DNA from: Ancylobacter sp. WKF20
GTDB lineage: Bacteria > Pseudomonadota > Alphaproteobacteria > Rhizobiales > Xanthobacteraceae
Assembly (NCBI RefSeq): GCF_029760895.1
Contig: NZ_CP121679.1
Span: 1,116,001-1,180,000 of the forward strand
Reading direction: 5' to 3'
DNA: 64,000 nt
Each line of letters opens with the position of its first letter. Position 1 is the stretch's first letter. Of the stretch, positions 16,946 through 26,496 are shown piece after piece. The notes below the pieces were generated by a model, which was not told the DNA's origin, ran no database searches, and saw nothing but the letters and a program-made list of their open reading frames with translations. Both the position numbers and the translations under genes were made by a program.

Positions 16946-19900
16946 TCAGTTTGCCAGCGCATGCAGCACAGGCCCGAGAAGGGCCTCGGCGTACTGGTGA
17001 TAGCCACCACCGCCGGAGACCGGATGCACCTCGTCAGACAAGGCGCGCGTCTGCACCCCGGTGATCGTGTCGGTACTCCCGGCCGTGAAGGGGTAGAAGA
17101 CCATGCCCGCCATGTGCGCCCAAGCCGGCGCGAGATAGACGCCCTCGCCCGTCCGGTTGTCGAAAAGCTCCAGCTTCTTACGGATGAGGATCGCCGTCTG
17201 GTTGATCCATTTCCAGAAACCGTCCTGCCGCCATCCGTTGGTCTCGCAGGCGACGACGATGCGACCGTTGGTGAAGGTGGCGCGAAAGTCGTTCACAATG
17301 AACGCCTGGCCGAGCGCCATGATGGTGGTATCCATCGCAGCCGTGCCGCTGGTCGCGCCGCCATCGTTCCGGCCGAGACCAAAGGTGACGATCAGCTTGT
17401 CAGTCGTTGGGATGCTCACCGACCCGTTGGCCGCCCATGTCGACCACGAGAAGATCGAATAGGTCGCCTTGACCGCACTGGCGGCAACGTCCGCTGCATA
17501 GCTGGTGCGCGCACCAGTGCCCGGTGCGTAGCTCAGTGCCGCGTCATCGTTCGCAAAGCACACATTGGGATTTGCTTCGAGGATCGCGAGGTCGGTGGGG
17601 TTGGCCACGGTGAGCGTGCGCAGGAAGGGGTTGGTGCCCGGTCGCGTCCTGCCGATATAGTCGGACGTGCTCCAGCCGGCCCGCCCTTCATGCTTGCCCG
17701 TGACCGTGCCGGCGCCATCGTCGAAGTCATTCGAGACGGTGCCATAGGTCTGCACCGTCAAGCCGAAGCCGGCCAGCCGCCAATAGAGCGCCTGTGCGAT
17801 GTAGCGGCCCAGACTGTCCCCGAGGTGGGTCCATTTGATCGTGCCGGACGACGGCGCGGGCACGACGACCTTGTTGACCGTCCGCGCCCGCACGGTGTTG
17901 GGTGCGTCCGGGTCCACCTGCACAATCTCGAAGGTCGAGCCCGGCAGATCCGCCTCGTTGACGACCAGCCCATTGCGAATCTGCTGCGAATAGGGCGGCT
18001 TGGCCGTGTCGGATGCGCCGGCGCTGGTGAGCAAGTGCACGAAGCGGTCGCTGGGGTAGCGTCGCTGAACCAGCATGTTCGGCAGGTAGAAGCTGACATC
18101 GCGCCCCTGCACCATATAGGCCGTCGAGGGGTACAGGATCAGCCGGTCATCGACCGACCAATATTCGGGCTGCTCCCCCGTCACGCGCGCAATGAAGTCG
18201 AGCATCCGGGCCAAGGGTGAAGACGGCGCTGCGTCGTCCCACGAGCCGAGGATCAGCTCGTATTCGATGTCCAGATCGCCGACAGAGCTGGTGTCCCAGA
18301 CCATGCGATTGGCGCCGTTGGCACCACAGGTGAGCGTGAACGCATGCCACTTGCCATCGGGCTGTAGCGTGACCTTATTGCCGGAGCCGGAGATCGAGCT
18401 ATCCAGTTGCACCGCGATGCTGGCGAGGCTCGAACGGCGGATGCGATACAGAAAGGTCGCGGTGCTGCCGGCAGGAATGGACCGGATCGTCAGCAGCTTG
18501 TCGCTCGCGCTGGTCAGGGTGGCGGTGAACGCGCTGAGGGTCGCAGCCGCCACCGTCCAGCCGCCACCGGTCGTCATCAGGTTGGTGCTGAGAGACTGAT
18601 TGGAAAGCGTGCCGATCTTGTCGGTCTCGTGGGAGAGGATTTCCCAGAGGCCCAGCAAGGTCGGAGTGATGGTCCCGCTTGCCGTCAAGTCAGCGATCGA
18701 GCCGGGGAACAGCACGTAGCGAAGACGCCCGGTCGAATAGGCAGAGGTAAACCCTATCTGGTTGGCCGCACGGGTGGTGACGGTGATCTCGGCGATGCGC
18801 GGCATGCCGTCGGTATTGAACACCAAATTGCTCGACGCGGACCCGGCCGCGTTGCGGTAGAGGTAGCAGCGGAAGTAGCCCCCTCCATTTATCACCGCGT
18901 CGTCGACGCGATAGATGATCGTGACCTTCGACCCGACCGCGCAGTCCTTCGTGAAGTTCTGAATGACGCTCTGCGCGCCGCCAGAGCCGTTTGAGAAGCT
19001 CAGATCTCCGATACCATTGGGCGTGAAATAGGACGAGGACGCGGCGGAAGCCGCCGCCAGATTAAGCGAGGTCAGCGCGGCCTTGTCGGCCGCTGGTGTC
19101 ATCGCCTTGCCGGTATCCGTGCCGGCGACCCCTTCAGCGGACGAAGCGGTGCCGGTGACGTTGATGTCTCCATCACGCCGCCAAGCGCCAGCGGTGAGCG
19201 CATAGGCGCCGTACACGCCGGCATTGAGCGGCACAGTCACGTCGGTTTCGGGGCTTGCCGCCGTGCGTCCGGTGTGGGAGCCCGTGTCGGTGGCGCTGAC
19301 CCGCGCCTGCTGCCCGATATAGGCCGGCACCAGTGTGGCAAGCTGCGCCCACGAAGCAGCCGACAGTGGCTGTGTGTCCTGAGCGACGGCGAGAGCGGCG
19401 GCGGCGGCCGTGGCGGCATTCTCCTCGGATGTGGCGGCAGCGGCCGCCGCCGGCACCACCTCATCGCGCAGGCCCTGCACGGCGGTTCGGTCAGCAGCCA
19501 CAGCCTGGCGCGCGGTTTCCACCGCCTGCGCATCCCCCGCCACCTGCGCGGCCTGGGTGGCAACCGTTGCCGCCGCTCCGGTCGCCGATTCCGCCGCCGT
19601 GATCGAGGCCGACGCCGCGCCATTGGCAATCTGCGCCGAGGCGAGCGAGGCATTGGCCTCGGACGTGGCCTGCGCGGCCGCTTGGGTGGTCGTCTGCACC
19701 GCGTTTTGCACGGCGGAGAGCGCCTCGGCGGCCGCCGCCAGAGCGGCCTGCGCTGCGTCTACCGTCGCGAAACGCGTGGCATCCGCCGCCGCAGATACCC
19801 ACCCGGCGGCGCCGAGATAGGCGCCGATTCCGGGCTTCGGCCCGCCGCCGCCCGTCCAGTCGGCGACGCGCAAGACGACGCCATCCTCCAGCGTCTCCGC

Positions 19901-20302
19901 GGCCAGCAGCGGCGACCAGCCGTCACGGCCCGGCGTCTGGATGCGGACCTCGGCCGCCTCGCGGAACTGCCCGATATCGAGCACCTCGATCTGCCCGCCG
20001 CCAATGGTCTCGCGCACGTCGCCAGACACGCGCTGCACCTCGAAATCCGAGAGCAGGCCGAGCGGCAGCGGGTCGACGATGGCGCGCCGCACCGTCCAGC
20101 GCAGTACGCGGTCGCTCTCGATCACCAGATCGGCACTCTCGGTGGTCAGCACCGCGTCCGTCGCGGCGTAGCGCACGCGCAGGCGCAACTCCACCGTCCA
20201 GCCGGTGAGGCTGATGCCGACCGGGAACACGATGCGCTGCGTCGCCTTGTCCGCCCGGCGATAGAGCGTGATCAGGGTCTGGATGGTGTCGAGGCTGGTC
20301 AC
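16946..20302 (-). CDS. Tail fibre/spike with C-terminal SGNH (GDSL) hydrolase domain
   Basis: This 1118-residue receptor-binding protein has three parts. The N-terminal about 150 residues resemble baseplate-attachment domains. A long alanine-rich helical region (about 180-340) is likely a trimeric coiled coil. The C-terminal enzymatic domain shows SGNH blocks: GDSL near residue 829, GLGRND near 980 and DEVHP near 1092, i.e. Ser, Gly, Asn and the Asp/His pair. Such domains deacetylate or cut surface polysaccharides during adsorption. GTG 20302 is chosen because CTGGAGA lies about 9 bases upstream. The gene follows the DUF4376 and glycine-rich fibre genes. Confidence 0.82.
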   Translation of the reverse strand: MTSLDTIQTLITLYRRADKATQRIVFPVGISLTGWTVELRLRVRYAATDAVLTTESADLVIESDRVLRWTVRRAIVDPLPLGLLSDFEVQRVSGDVRETIGGGQIEVLDIGQFREAAEVRIQTPGRDGWSPLLAAETLEDGVVLRVADWTGGGGPKPGIGAYLGAAGWVSAAADATRFATVDAAQAALAAAAEALSAVQNAVQTTTQAAAQATSEANASLASAQIANGAASASITAAESATGAAATVATQAAQVAGDAQAVETARQAVAADRTAVQGLRDEVVPAAAAAATSEENAATAAAAALAVAQDTQPLSAASWAQLATLVPAYIGQQARVSATDTGSHTGRTAASPETDVTVPLNAGVYGAYALTAGAWRRDGDINVTGTASSAEGVAGTDTGKAMTPAADKAALTSLNLAAASAASSSYFTPNGIGDLSFSNGSGGAQSVIQNFTKDCAVGSKVTIIYRVDDAVINGGGYFRCYLYRNAAGSASSNLVFNTDGMPRIAEITVTTRAANQIGFTSAYSTGRLRYVLFPGSIADLTASGTITPTLLGLWEILSHETDKIGTLSNQSLSTNLMTTGGGWTVAAATLSAFTATLTSASDKLLTIRSIPAGSTATFLYRIRRSSLASIAVQLDSSISGSGNKVTLQPDGKWHAFTLTCGANGANRMVWDTSSVGDLDIEYELILGSWDDAAPSSPLARMLDFIARVTGEQPEYWSVDDRLILYPSTAYMVQGRDVSFYLPNMLVQRRYPSDRFVHLLTSAGASDTAKPPYSQQIRNGLVVNEADLPGSTFEIVQVDPDAPNTVRARTVNKVVVPAPSSGTIKWTHLGDSLGRYIAQALYWRLAGFGLTVQTYGTVSNDFDDGAGTVTGKHEGRAGWSTSDYIGRTRPGTNPFLRTLTVANPTDLAILEANPNVCFANDDAALSYAPGTGARTSYAADVAASAVKATYSIFSWSTWAANGSVSIPTTDKLIVTFGLGRNDGGATSGTAAMDTTIMALGQAFIVNDFRATFTNGRIVVACETNGWRQDGFWKWINQTAILIRKKLELFDNRTGEGVYLAPAWAHMAGMVFYPFTAGSTDTITGVQTRALSDEVHPVSGGGGYHQYAEALLGPVLHALAN

Positions 20303-20371
20303 GCGGGGCTCTCCAGAAACACGAAAGCCGCCCATCGGGCGGCTGGTTGGATGGGCGGGCGGGGGGCGGCG

Positions 20372-20899
20372 CTAGCCGGGCCAGTCGGCTGCGTCGATCT
20401 CGCTGATGGTGGTGATGGTGCCGGCCTCGATCGCCGCGCGCACGGTGGCATAAGTGGCAAATGCCGCACTGACATGGGCCTGCACCGCGTCGCTGATCAC
20501 GACCATGGCTGCCGCATCGACGGGATAGCTGCCACCATCGGCACCATCCCAAACGGTGGACCAGAGAGGGTCGGCCATCGCCGCGAGGCGGGAGCCCGTG
20601 ATCATGAGCTTGGCTCGGTCATCCGTCTCCACCGGCACACCCGCGGCGACGATGCCACCGTTCTCGACCCGCCAGCGCTTATCGGCGGCGTAAGCCAGCA
20701 GCCAAGAGGTATCCGGCACGGCGGTTACAGGCGGCGCGAACGTGCCTGCGGTGTACTCCCAACCGACCGCGACCTCGTCGGCACACGTCACCAGTTCGGC
20801 GACCAGGTCGGGATGGAAAGCATCCGCGAGAGCGATGCCCTCGGGAAGGGTGATGATCTCGATGACGGCCGCGCAGTCCAGGCGTGCATAGCGTGCCAT
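20372..20899 (-). CDS. DUF4376-type tail fibre assembly protein
   Basis: This 175-residue protein begins MARYARLDCAAVIEIITLPEG and contains a C-terminal helical DUF4376-like region (DKRWRVENGGIVAAGVPVETDDRAK). Proteins of this kind sit beside tail-fibre genes and are thought to assist fibre folding or attachment. It is encoded directly between the two fibre genes. Assignment is by family resemblance and position. Confidence 0.78.
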   Translation of the reverse strand: MARYARLDCAAVIEIITLPEGIALADAFHPDLVAELVTCADEVAVGWEYTAGTFAPPVTAVPDTSWLLAYAADKRWRVENGGIVAAGVPVETDDRAKLMITGSRLAAMADPLWSTVWDGADGGSYPVDAAAMVVISDAVQAHVSAAFATYATVRAAIEAGTITTISEIDAADWPG

Positions 20900-20901
20900 T
20901 G

Positions 20902-21960
20902 TCAGTACCTCACGATCACGCCGCCGCGCTCGGCGTCTGCGGCATTGGGGCCAACGTCCGAGTACCAGAGGCCGCCGCCGCCGCCCGGCCAAGTCGCCTG
21001 CACGCTGACGCGGTTGCCTCCCTTGCCGCCATGCGGGCCGGCCGCATCGCCGCCGAAGCCATTGACGCGCGGCAGGTTGCCGCTCCCGTCGTAGCCGGAA
21101 CCGCCTCTCAGGTTGATCTGGCCGCCCGTCCCGATGCCGCCGGTGCCGGACGCGCCCGCACTCGTGCCTCCACCGCCGCCCGTCGCGGACATGACGGAGC
21201 CGAAAGAGGATGTGCCGCCGCCCGTGCCGCTGCCGGTGCCCGACGTCACGCCGGCCGCTCCCACCGTAATTGCGATCACGTCGCCCGGCGAAACGGAAAC
21301 ACTGCCCCCGGCATAGCCACCGCCGCCGCCGCCCTCGCCATGAGCGGTCGAAAAGCCGGCATCCTGCGTGCCGGCGCCGCCGCCCGCACCATAGACCTCG
21401 ACCCAATCGAGCCACTGGACGCCGATCGGCACCGTCCAGTTTGTCGTGCCAACCGTGTCGAAGATGAGGATCCGCTCGCCGCGCTTGATGCCGCCGGCGA
21501 GCAGGATGAAATCCGTGCCCGTGCCCATCACCTCAATGATGCCCGGGACATAGGCTTTCGCGGCCAGCGGCTCTCCGCCCGGATGGCGGATAGCGCCGGC
21601 GAAGCCGTTCACGGTGAGGGTGACCGCGCCCGTGTTGCTGGCGCTGACCAGCACGCGCAGCGGCACGCCGGTCAGAGCGGCCATGTCGGCTGGCGCGGGG
21701 TCGAGCGTCACCGTGAGCGCATTCGCCGAGCCGCCCGCGACGGCGTAATTGAGCCGCTGCGAGCGCACCGCCGTCGCCACCTGCGTGGTGTCGCTGTCCG
21801 ATTCGGCGAGGCCGCTCGCCGTCGTCAGCTTCGCGAGTTCGCGCTGCAGCGTCTCGATCGCCTTCGCCGGCACCTTCGAGCCGACGACGGCGCCCGGCGT
21901 GTTGCGGTCGACATAGGGCGCATTCGGGTCGCTCGACCCGAACGGAGCATAGTATTTCAT
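20902..21960 (-). CDS. Tail fibre protein with glycine-rich tip
   Basis: This 352-residue fibre has an N-terminal adaptor (about 1-180) and a C-terminal glycine-rich segment (GEGGGGGGYAGGSVSV, GTGSGTGGGTSSFG, GGKGGNRVSV). The latter resembles polyglycine-sandwich receptor-binding tips. ATG 21960 is used; upstream sequence in frame belongs to the overlapping gp48 gene. It lies between gp48 and the DUF4376 gene, the expected place for a fibre. Confidence 0.78.
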   Translation of the reverse strand: MKYYAPFGSSDPNAPYVDRNTPGAVVGSKVPAKAIETLQRELAKLTTASGLAESDSDTTQVATAVRSQRLNYAVAGGSANALTVTLDPAPADMAALTGVPLRVLVSASNTGAVTLTVNGFAGAIRHPGGEPLAAKAYVPGIIEVMGTGTDFILLAGGIKRGERILIFDTVGTTNWTVPIGVQWLDWVEVYGAGGGAGTQDAGFSTAHGEGGGGGGYAGGSVSVSPGDVIAITVGAAGVTSGTGSGTGGGTSSFGSVMSATGGGGGTSAGASGTGGIGTGGQINLRGGSGYDGSGNLPRVNGFGGDAAGPHGGKGGNRVSVQATWPGGGGGLWYSDVGPNAADAERGGVIVRY

Positions 21961-21994
21961 GGATGCCTCGGGAGGTTGTCGGCGGCGCCGCCGC

Positions 21995-22705
21995 TCACTC
22001 TTCGACCACGTAAACCGGCTGGGTCCAGCCGGGGTAAAGCTGCCGGAAAAGGCATTGCAGCCGCTCGATATCGGCGATCTGGAACAGCGGATCGAAGCCG
22101 CATTCGCTCTCGCCGCAGATGAAGTAATCGACCGCCAGTCCGTAGACGTGGACGATCCAGTAGACCTCCTGCAGCGGGTCGCCGGTCGTGTGCTCGCCGC
22201 CGCATTCCGAGAAGCCGCACTCGAAAATGTCGGGCTCCTCGATCGCGATCTCGAAGCCGCGGTCATAGGCGAGGCGCACGAAGTCCTGCGGCGTGATCAC
22301 CGCATTGCCGCGCACCCGCGCCTGCACCGTGGCCTTGCGACCGGCCGTGCTCTGGTCCGCCGCCGTGCAGGCGTCCGGCAGGCCGTAATCCGCCTCCCAG
22401 GCCGGCAGACTGGCGTCCATCGTGGTTGCCGTGCTCTCCAGCACCAGCGACCAGCCGCGCACGCAGAGGTCGCGGAAGGGCGCCACCAGAACGCGGGTGA
22501 AGCGGGCGAGCACCGTGTCGGTGCCGGCCGCCATCCCGTCCGGTGTGCCCCACACCGGGCCGCGCGGCCAAAGCGCCAGCCCGGCGGGGAGCAGATCCTC
22601 AACGCTGGGGTTTGAGAGCGCATCGCCCGGGACCGGCGGTAGCGTGTCGCCGCCCGGGGTGACCGGCTCATAATAAGTCCAGGTGTTCAGCCCGGGATCA
22701 CGCAT
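21995..22705 (-). CDS. Mu gp48-like baseplate protein (DUF2313/YmfQ)
   Basis: This 236-residue baseplate component has an LLPAGLALWPRGPVW motif near residue 40, RGNAVITPQDFVRLAYDRGF and a cysteine-containing end (IFECGFSECGGEH, FICGESECG). All are typical of DUF2313 proteins that follow gp47. Start at ATG 22705; GTG 22708 adjoins it. It follows gp47 in the Mu-like baseplate order. Confidence 0.84.
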   Translation of the reverse strand: MRDPGLNTWTYYEPVTPGGDTLPPVPGDALSNPSVEDLLPAGLALWPRGPVWGTPDGMAAGTDTVLARFTRVLVAPFRDLCVRGWSLVLESTATTMDASLPAWEADYGLPDACTAADQSTAGRKATVQARVRGNAVITPQDFVRLAYDRGFEIAIEEPDIFECGFSECGGEHTTGDPLQEVYWIVHVYGLAVDYFICGESECGFDPLFQIADIERLQCLFRQLYPGWTQPVYVVEE

Positions 22706-22729
22706 CACTTGCCTCCCGCATGGCTTGCC

Positions 22730-23812
22730 TCAGGCATAGTTGATGGTCCCGAGCACGGGGTAGCTGGCGGTGAAGACGAGGTCGGACGCCGGCACGCTTA
22801 AGGTGTGGCTGTCCTCACCCGTCGCGGTCGAGATCGCCTCGGAGATCCAGGAGCGGTAGAGCGTGAAGGGGTCCGCCACCACGCCCGGCCGCGCCCGCTC
22901 GAAGAACATGGCAGCGAGATTAGCGGCGATGGCCGCGCGCACATCGTCCGTGTCGACCGCGAGGTCGGTGATGGTGATGTCCACCGGCTCGGCCGTCGGC
23001 GCGGCGACCACGTCGCCATCCACGCGGATCAGCCGGCGCGCGTCGATATAGGCCTGCACCACCGCGACATCCGCTTCGGTGGGGATGAGGTTCGGCCGGC
23101 CCCGGAACAGGAAGAAGACGATGATCGAGCCGACCCCGCCGGTGAAGGCATAGGCCCAGGCCTTCAGCACGCCAGGCACCTCAAGCGCCATGGCCTCATA
23201 GTCGGGCAGGGCGCCACCCTGCGGCGGGCGCCCCTTGCGCGCCAGGATGCGGGCGCGGAAGTCCTCGATATCCTCGACATCGGCGCCGCCGCCCAGCCCG
23301 TCGCTGGAAACCGCCGCCGTGTCGGACAGGGTGGGGTACAGCGCCGGGTCGGCCAGCGTCAGGCTGGCTCCGCCGTCGCGGTTGGTCACCGCGCCTGTCG
23401 CCTCGGCCTGCACGGTAACTGAGAAGCTCCCGTCGCCCGCCGCCGTGAAGGCGGCCATGGTCACATAGGTCTGCCCGGCGGAGAGGTAGCGCACCCCCGC
23501 GGGATAGGTCATACCGGCCTGGCCGGTGCCGGTGATCACCCCGCTCGCGGCGGCGGCCGCCTTGAGATAGACCCGCACATCCGCGCCATGGATGCGCAGA
23601 ATGGCGAGATCGGTCGCCGTGCGGGTGAAGATCTGGCGGGAGATGTAGACCAGCCGCAGCTCGAAGGCCCGGCCGAGCAGAGCCAGCACCTTGGCCGTAA
23701 CGGCCGCGAAATTCTGCTGAATCCAGGCGTCCGCCCCCGACAGATATTCCCGGAAATAGCCCCGCGCCCGCGCGCCGAGCTCGTCCAGGCCGCGCGCTTC
23801 GAACCACGCCAT
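22730..23812 (-). CDS. Baseplate J-like protein (Mu gp47)
   Basis: This baseplate wedge protein of 360 residues belongs to the baseplate J family. Visible features are the leading helical region with LRLVYISRQIFTRTATDLAILRIHGAD, the DFRARILARKGRPPQGGALPDYEAMALEVPGV block and GSIIVFFLF. Start ATG 23812 lies just before the gp46 stop. Order gp45-gp46-gp47-gp48 matches Mu. Confidence 0.9.
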   Translation of the reverse strand: MAWFEARGLDELGARARGYFREYLSGADAWIQQNFAAVTAKVLALLGRAFELRLVYISRQIFTRTATDLAILRIHGADVRVYLKAAAAASGVITGTGQAGMTYPAGVRYLSAGQTYVTMAAFTAAGDGSFSVTVQAEATGAVTNRDGGASLTLADPALYPTLSDTAAVSSDGLGGGADVEDIEDFRARILARKGRPPQGGALPDYEAMALEVPGVLKAWAYAFTGGVGSIIVFFLFRGRPNLIPTEADVAVVQAYIDARRLIRVDGDVVAAPTAEPVDITITDLAVDTDDVRAAIAANLAAMFFERARPGVVADPFTLYRSWISEAISTATGEDSHTLSVPASDLVFTASYPVLGTINYA

Positions 23813-23813
23813 C

Positions 23814-24323
23814 TCATCCCCTCGCGTCGATCTGGTCCCACAGCACGGCGAAGCGCCGCTGATAGGTGGCCGTGCCATCGCGGCCGAACAGCCGCACCTC
23901 AAGGTCGAGCCGGTTGTCGGCTGGCCGCCGCTCGACGGTCACCTCCACCCGCACGCACACGCCCTGATCGATCAGCGTCTGCAGCGCCTCCCTGGCGTAA
24001 TCCTCGGCCTCGGTGTCGATATCCTCGGTGAGCGCCCGCCGCCGCAGCAGCCAGAGCTTGGAGCCGAGGGCCGCCTCGCCCCGCTGCCGATCAAAGCCGT
24101 CGCCCGGCCAGCCCCGGTTGCTCTCGCCCTCGGGCAACTCGCTGGCATCGACCCGGCGGTCGGTCATCAGGCAGATCAGCACCGCGGTCTCGATTGCCGC
24201 GCCGCTTTGCAGGTCGGCGGTGCTCGCATTGAGGGCGAGATCGCCGATGAAGCCGAGCGGGTTCCAGATCAGATCGGGAATCCGCACAGGCTCCTGCGCC
24301 TGCGTGATCGGCACGATGCGCAT
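23814..24323 (-). CDS. Mu gp46-like baseplate protein
   Basis: This 169-residue protein of the phage GP46 family forms part of the baseplate wedge. It shows AAIETAVLICLMTDRR, RGWPGDGFD and LGSKLWLLRRRALTED, characteristic of the family. ATG 24323 follows the gp45 gene with a short gap. Confidence 0.88.
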   Translation of the reverse strand: MRIVPITQAQEPVRIPDLIWNPLGFIGDLALNASTADLQSGAAIETAVLICLMTDRRVDASELPEGESNRGWPGDGFDRQRGEAALGSKLWLLRRRALTEDIDTEAEDYAREALQTLIDQGVCVRVEVTVERRPADNRLDLEVRLFGRDGTATYQRRFAVLWDQIDARG

Positions 24324-24340
24324 GGCGGGCCTCGTTGGGG

Positions 24341-24823
24341 TTAGATGGACGGATCGGGGTCTGCGCCGGGGATGATCGGGCGGGAGGACAGCAACTGCCC
24401 GTCCAGCACCGCGATCCAGTCGGCGCCGAGGCGCAGCTTGATCAGGTTGTCCCGTGCCACCACGCGGGCATCGCCGGCTTCCATCCACACCTCCTGTGCG
24501 TGGACGACGCGAATCTTCGCCTCGACGATGGAGACGATGTTGCCGAGATGGTCATAGATCGCCGTGCCGCCCGGCGGCAGTTCGGGCACGAGCGCGGGCT
24601 TGGCGCCGCCCATGGCGTAAAGGCTGTCGCGATTACCGCGGGAGGCCAGCACGGTGGCGATTCCGCCGGCCACCGGGTGCGACGTGAAGCCGTGCGGCTC
24701 CACCCGATGCACCCGTGGCAACCGCTCGCCGGCATAGCCCGTGCCGGAAAGGAACTGCTGGCCCTTCCGGTAGAAAACGCCGCCATCGAGATCCACGCGC
24801 GTCACATTGGCATCGGACGCCAT
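24341..24823 (-). CDS. Baseplate assembly protein/tail spike (Mu gp45-like)
   Basis: This 160-residue protein resembles Mu gp45, the membrane-piercing spike of contractile tails. HPVAGGIATVLASRGNRD, AIYDHLGNIVSI and repeated beta-strand-rich sequence fit an OB-fold plus beta-helix. It lies between gpP and gp46, as in Mu. Confidence 0.85.
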   Translation of the reverse strand: MASDANVTRVDLDGGVFYRKGQQFLSGTGYAGERLPRVHRVEPHGFTSHPVAGGIATVLASRGNRDSLYAMGGAKPALVPELPPGGTAIYDHLGNIVSIVEAKIRVVHAQEVWMEAGDARVVARDNLIKLRLGADWIAVLDGQLLSSRPIIPGADPDPSI

Positions 24824-24842
24824 GGCTAGCCCTCCCGGCCGA

Positions 24843-25892
24843 TCAGTCTTCGCGAAACGTCGGCTCGTCCTCGGGTGCGTCCCAGCCCTCGGCGCTCTCG
24901 CCGCGCGGATTGTCGCCGCCCAGCGCGCGCGGGTCTTTCACGGTCAGCACCGCCTCGGTGCCTCCGCCATTGGCGTCCTGCGTCAGGCTCACCGAGGCGA
25001 TGATCATGTCTTGGCTTAGGCCGATCCACGCATCGCGCACCGGCACGAGAAAGTTCGGCGACCAGACGGTCCCGCCGGCATCGCGAAGTCCCGGCACGGT
25101 GATACTGGCCGTCTTTGCCCGCCCGGCGGCGCGCCTTGCCTCCCAGCCCGCCCGCTTCTTGGCGCGGTCGGAGGTCAGCTCACCCTCGTGATAGATGATC
25201 AGCGTGCGCTTGCGGTCGGCCGTGCCGCGCGCTTCCGCCTCCGGCCGCGTCGCCGCGCCCGTGACGCCGACGGAAGACTGCCCGCGCACCTTCACCTCGG
25301 AATAGTTGAACCGGCCGGACAGCGTGCTGCTGGCGCGCTTGATGTTCACGCCGAGTACCAGGCCGCCCTGGTGCCGCCCCTCCGGCCCTTCGATGATCTT
25401 CAGCCGCCCCTGCGGCGTGTCATAGATCAGCGCCCCGGCCGCCCGCGCATCCCGCTCCAGCGTCGAGAAGAGCGTCTCGCCGGGCACGATCTGGTGAAGG
25501 GCCTTCTTCGCCGTGTCGATCATGACATCAACGCCGATGCCCGCCGTGTCGAAGGCGCCGGCGATGTCCTTCAGCGTGCAGTCCTCGAGAAAACCCTCGG
25601 GATGGTCGATGGAGCACTCGGTCGCGTCGACCGTCCGGGAGGCGACCGCCACCGCATACATCCGGGTGCTGTCGTCATGCGAGGCGTTCACGTCGCGCAC
25701 ATAGCCGGTGAGCCAGAGCGCGCCGTTGATCTCGACCGTGCAGGCCTCATCCTCGCGACAGGGCAGGCCCGGCCCGTTCCATGCCACGTCGAAGCTGCCC
25801 GCGCGCACCGCCTGCTCGGCGTCCGCATCCAGCTTGCAGCTCACATGCGGCATCGGTCGCCCGCCAACGGTGAGCGTGATGATGTCCAGCAT
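24843..25892 (-). CDS. Baseplate hub protein (Mu gpP / late control D-like)
   Basis: This is a 349-residue hub protein. The start MLDIITLTVGGRP, a TLERDARAAGALIYDTPQGR segment and the late QDMIIASVSLTQDANGGG are those of Mu gpP/P2 gpD-type hub proteins that connect tube to spike. It is encoded immediately after the split gpN. Confidence 0.86.
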   Translation of the reverse strand: MLDIITLTVGGRPMPHVSCKLDADAEQAVRAGSFDVAWNGPGLPCREDEACTVEINGALWLTGYVRDVNASHDDSTRMYAVAVASRTVDATECSIDHPEGFLEDCTLKDIAGAFDTAGIGVDVMIDTAKKALHQIVPGETLFSTLERDARAAGALIYDTPQGRLKIIEGPEGRHQGGLVLGVNIKRASSTLSGRFNYSEVKVRGQSSVGVTGAATRPEAEARGTADRKRTLIIYHEGELTSDRAKKRAGWEARRAAGRAKTASITVPGLRDAGGTVWSPNFLVPVRDAWIGLSQDMIIASVSLTQDANGGGTEAVLTVKDPRALGGDNPRGESAEGWDAPEDEPTFRED

Positions 25893-25907
25893 GGCGGCTC
25901 ACTCAGA

Positions 25908-26489
25908 TCAGGGCGCGAGGGCCTCAAGGATCACCGGCATCAACATCGCCGTGCCGGTGTTGTTGCGCTCGACCAGTTCCGCGTCGCGGCTGGGGTCGCC
26001 GTAAAGGTCCCAGGCCAGCAGCTGCGCAGGGAGGGAGACGCCGGTCTCCACCCGCACCAGCGGTGCCCGCGTGGCGGCAATCTGCGACAGCTGCAGCATG
26101 GCTTCGCCGACCAGATTGGACAGCCAGCCATAGAGCACATGCCCAAACGCATCGCCGGCCGTTTCCACCACCGGGCCTGCCCGGTTCGAGAGAGCGGTGC
26201 GCGCCCGCACCGCGTCCGGCCGCGCGGCATAATCGACCCGCAGCGTGGCGAAGCACGCCACGACCAGCACGCCCACCTGCGCCAGCGTGCTGGTGTCGGT
26301 CACATCGTCCAGCGTCGCCAGCAGCTCCGCGCCATCATCCGCCGCTTCGCCGAGCAGCCGGCAGGCCTCAAGATAGGCCGTGCCGCCCGCCTCGCCACCG
26401 GTCGCCATCTTCGCCACCAGCTTGGCGGCGGAGACCCGGCCGGCCTTGTCGGCGATGAATCGGTCGAGCAGATCGGTCAGCCAGTCCAT
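25908..26489 (-). CDS. DNA circularisation/baseplate protein gpN, C-terminal part
   Basis: This 193-residue helical protein corresponds to the C-terminal half of Mu gpN-type (DNA circularisation) proteins, which in other phages are one chain of about 400-450 residues. Here it has its own ATG (26489) and a GAGGGCAGG ribosome site 7 bp after the N-terminal gene's stop, so the two halves are separate genes in different frames. The role is in the tail central hub; the historic name does not prove DNA circularisation. Confidence 0.7.
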   Translation of the reverse strand: MDWLTDLLDRFIADKAGRVSAAKLVAKMATGGEAGGTAYLEACRLLGEAADDGAELLATLDDVTDTSTLAQVGVLVVACFATLRVDYAARPDAVRARTALSNRAGPVVETAGDAFGHVLYGWLSNLVGEAMLQLSQIAATRAPLVRVETGVSLPAQLLAWDLYGDPSRDAELVERNNTGTAMLMPVILEALAP

Positions 26490-26496
26490 CCTGCCC

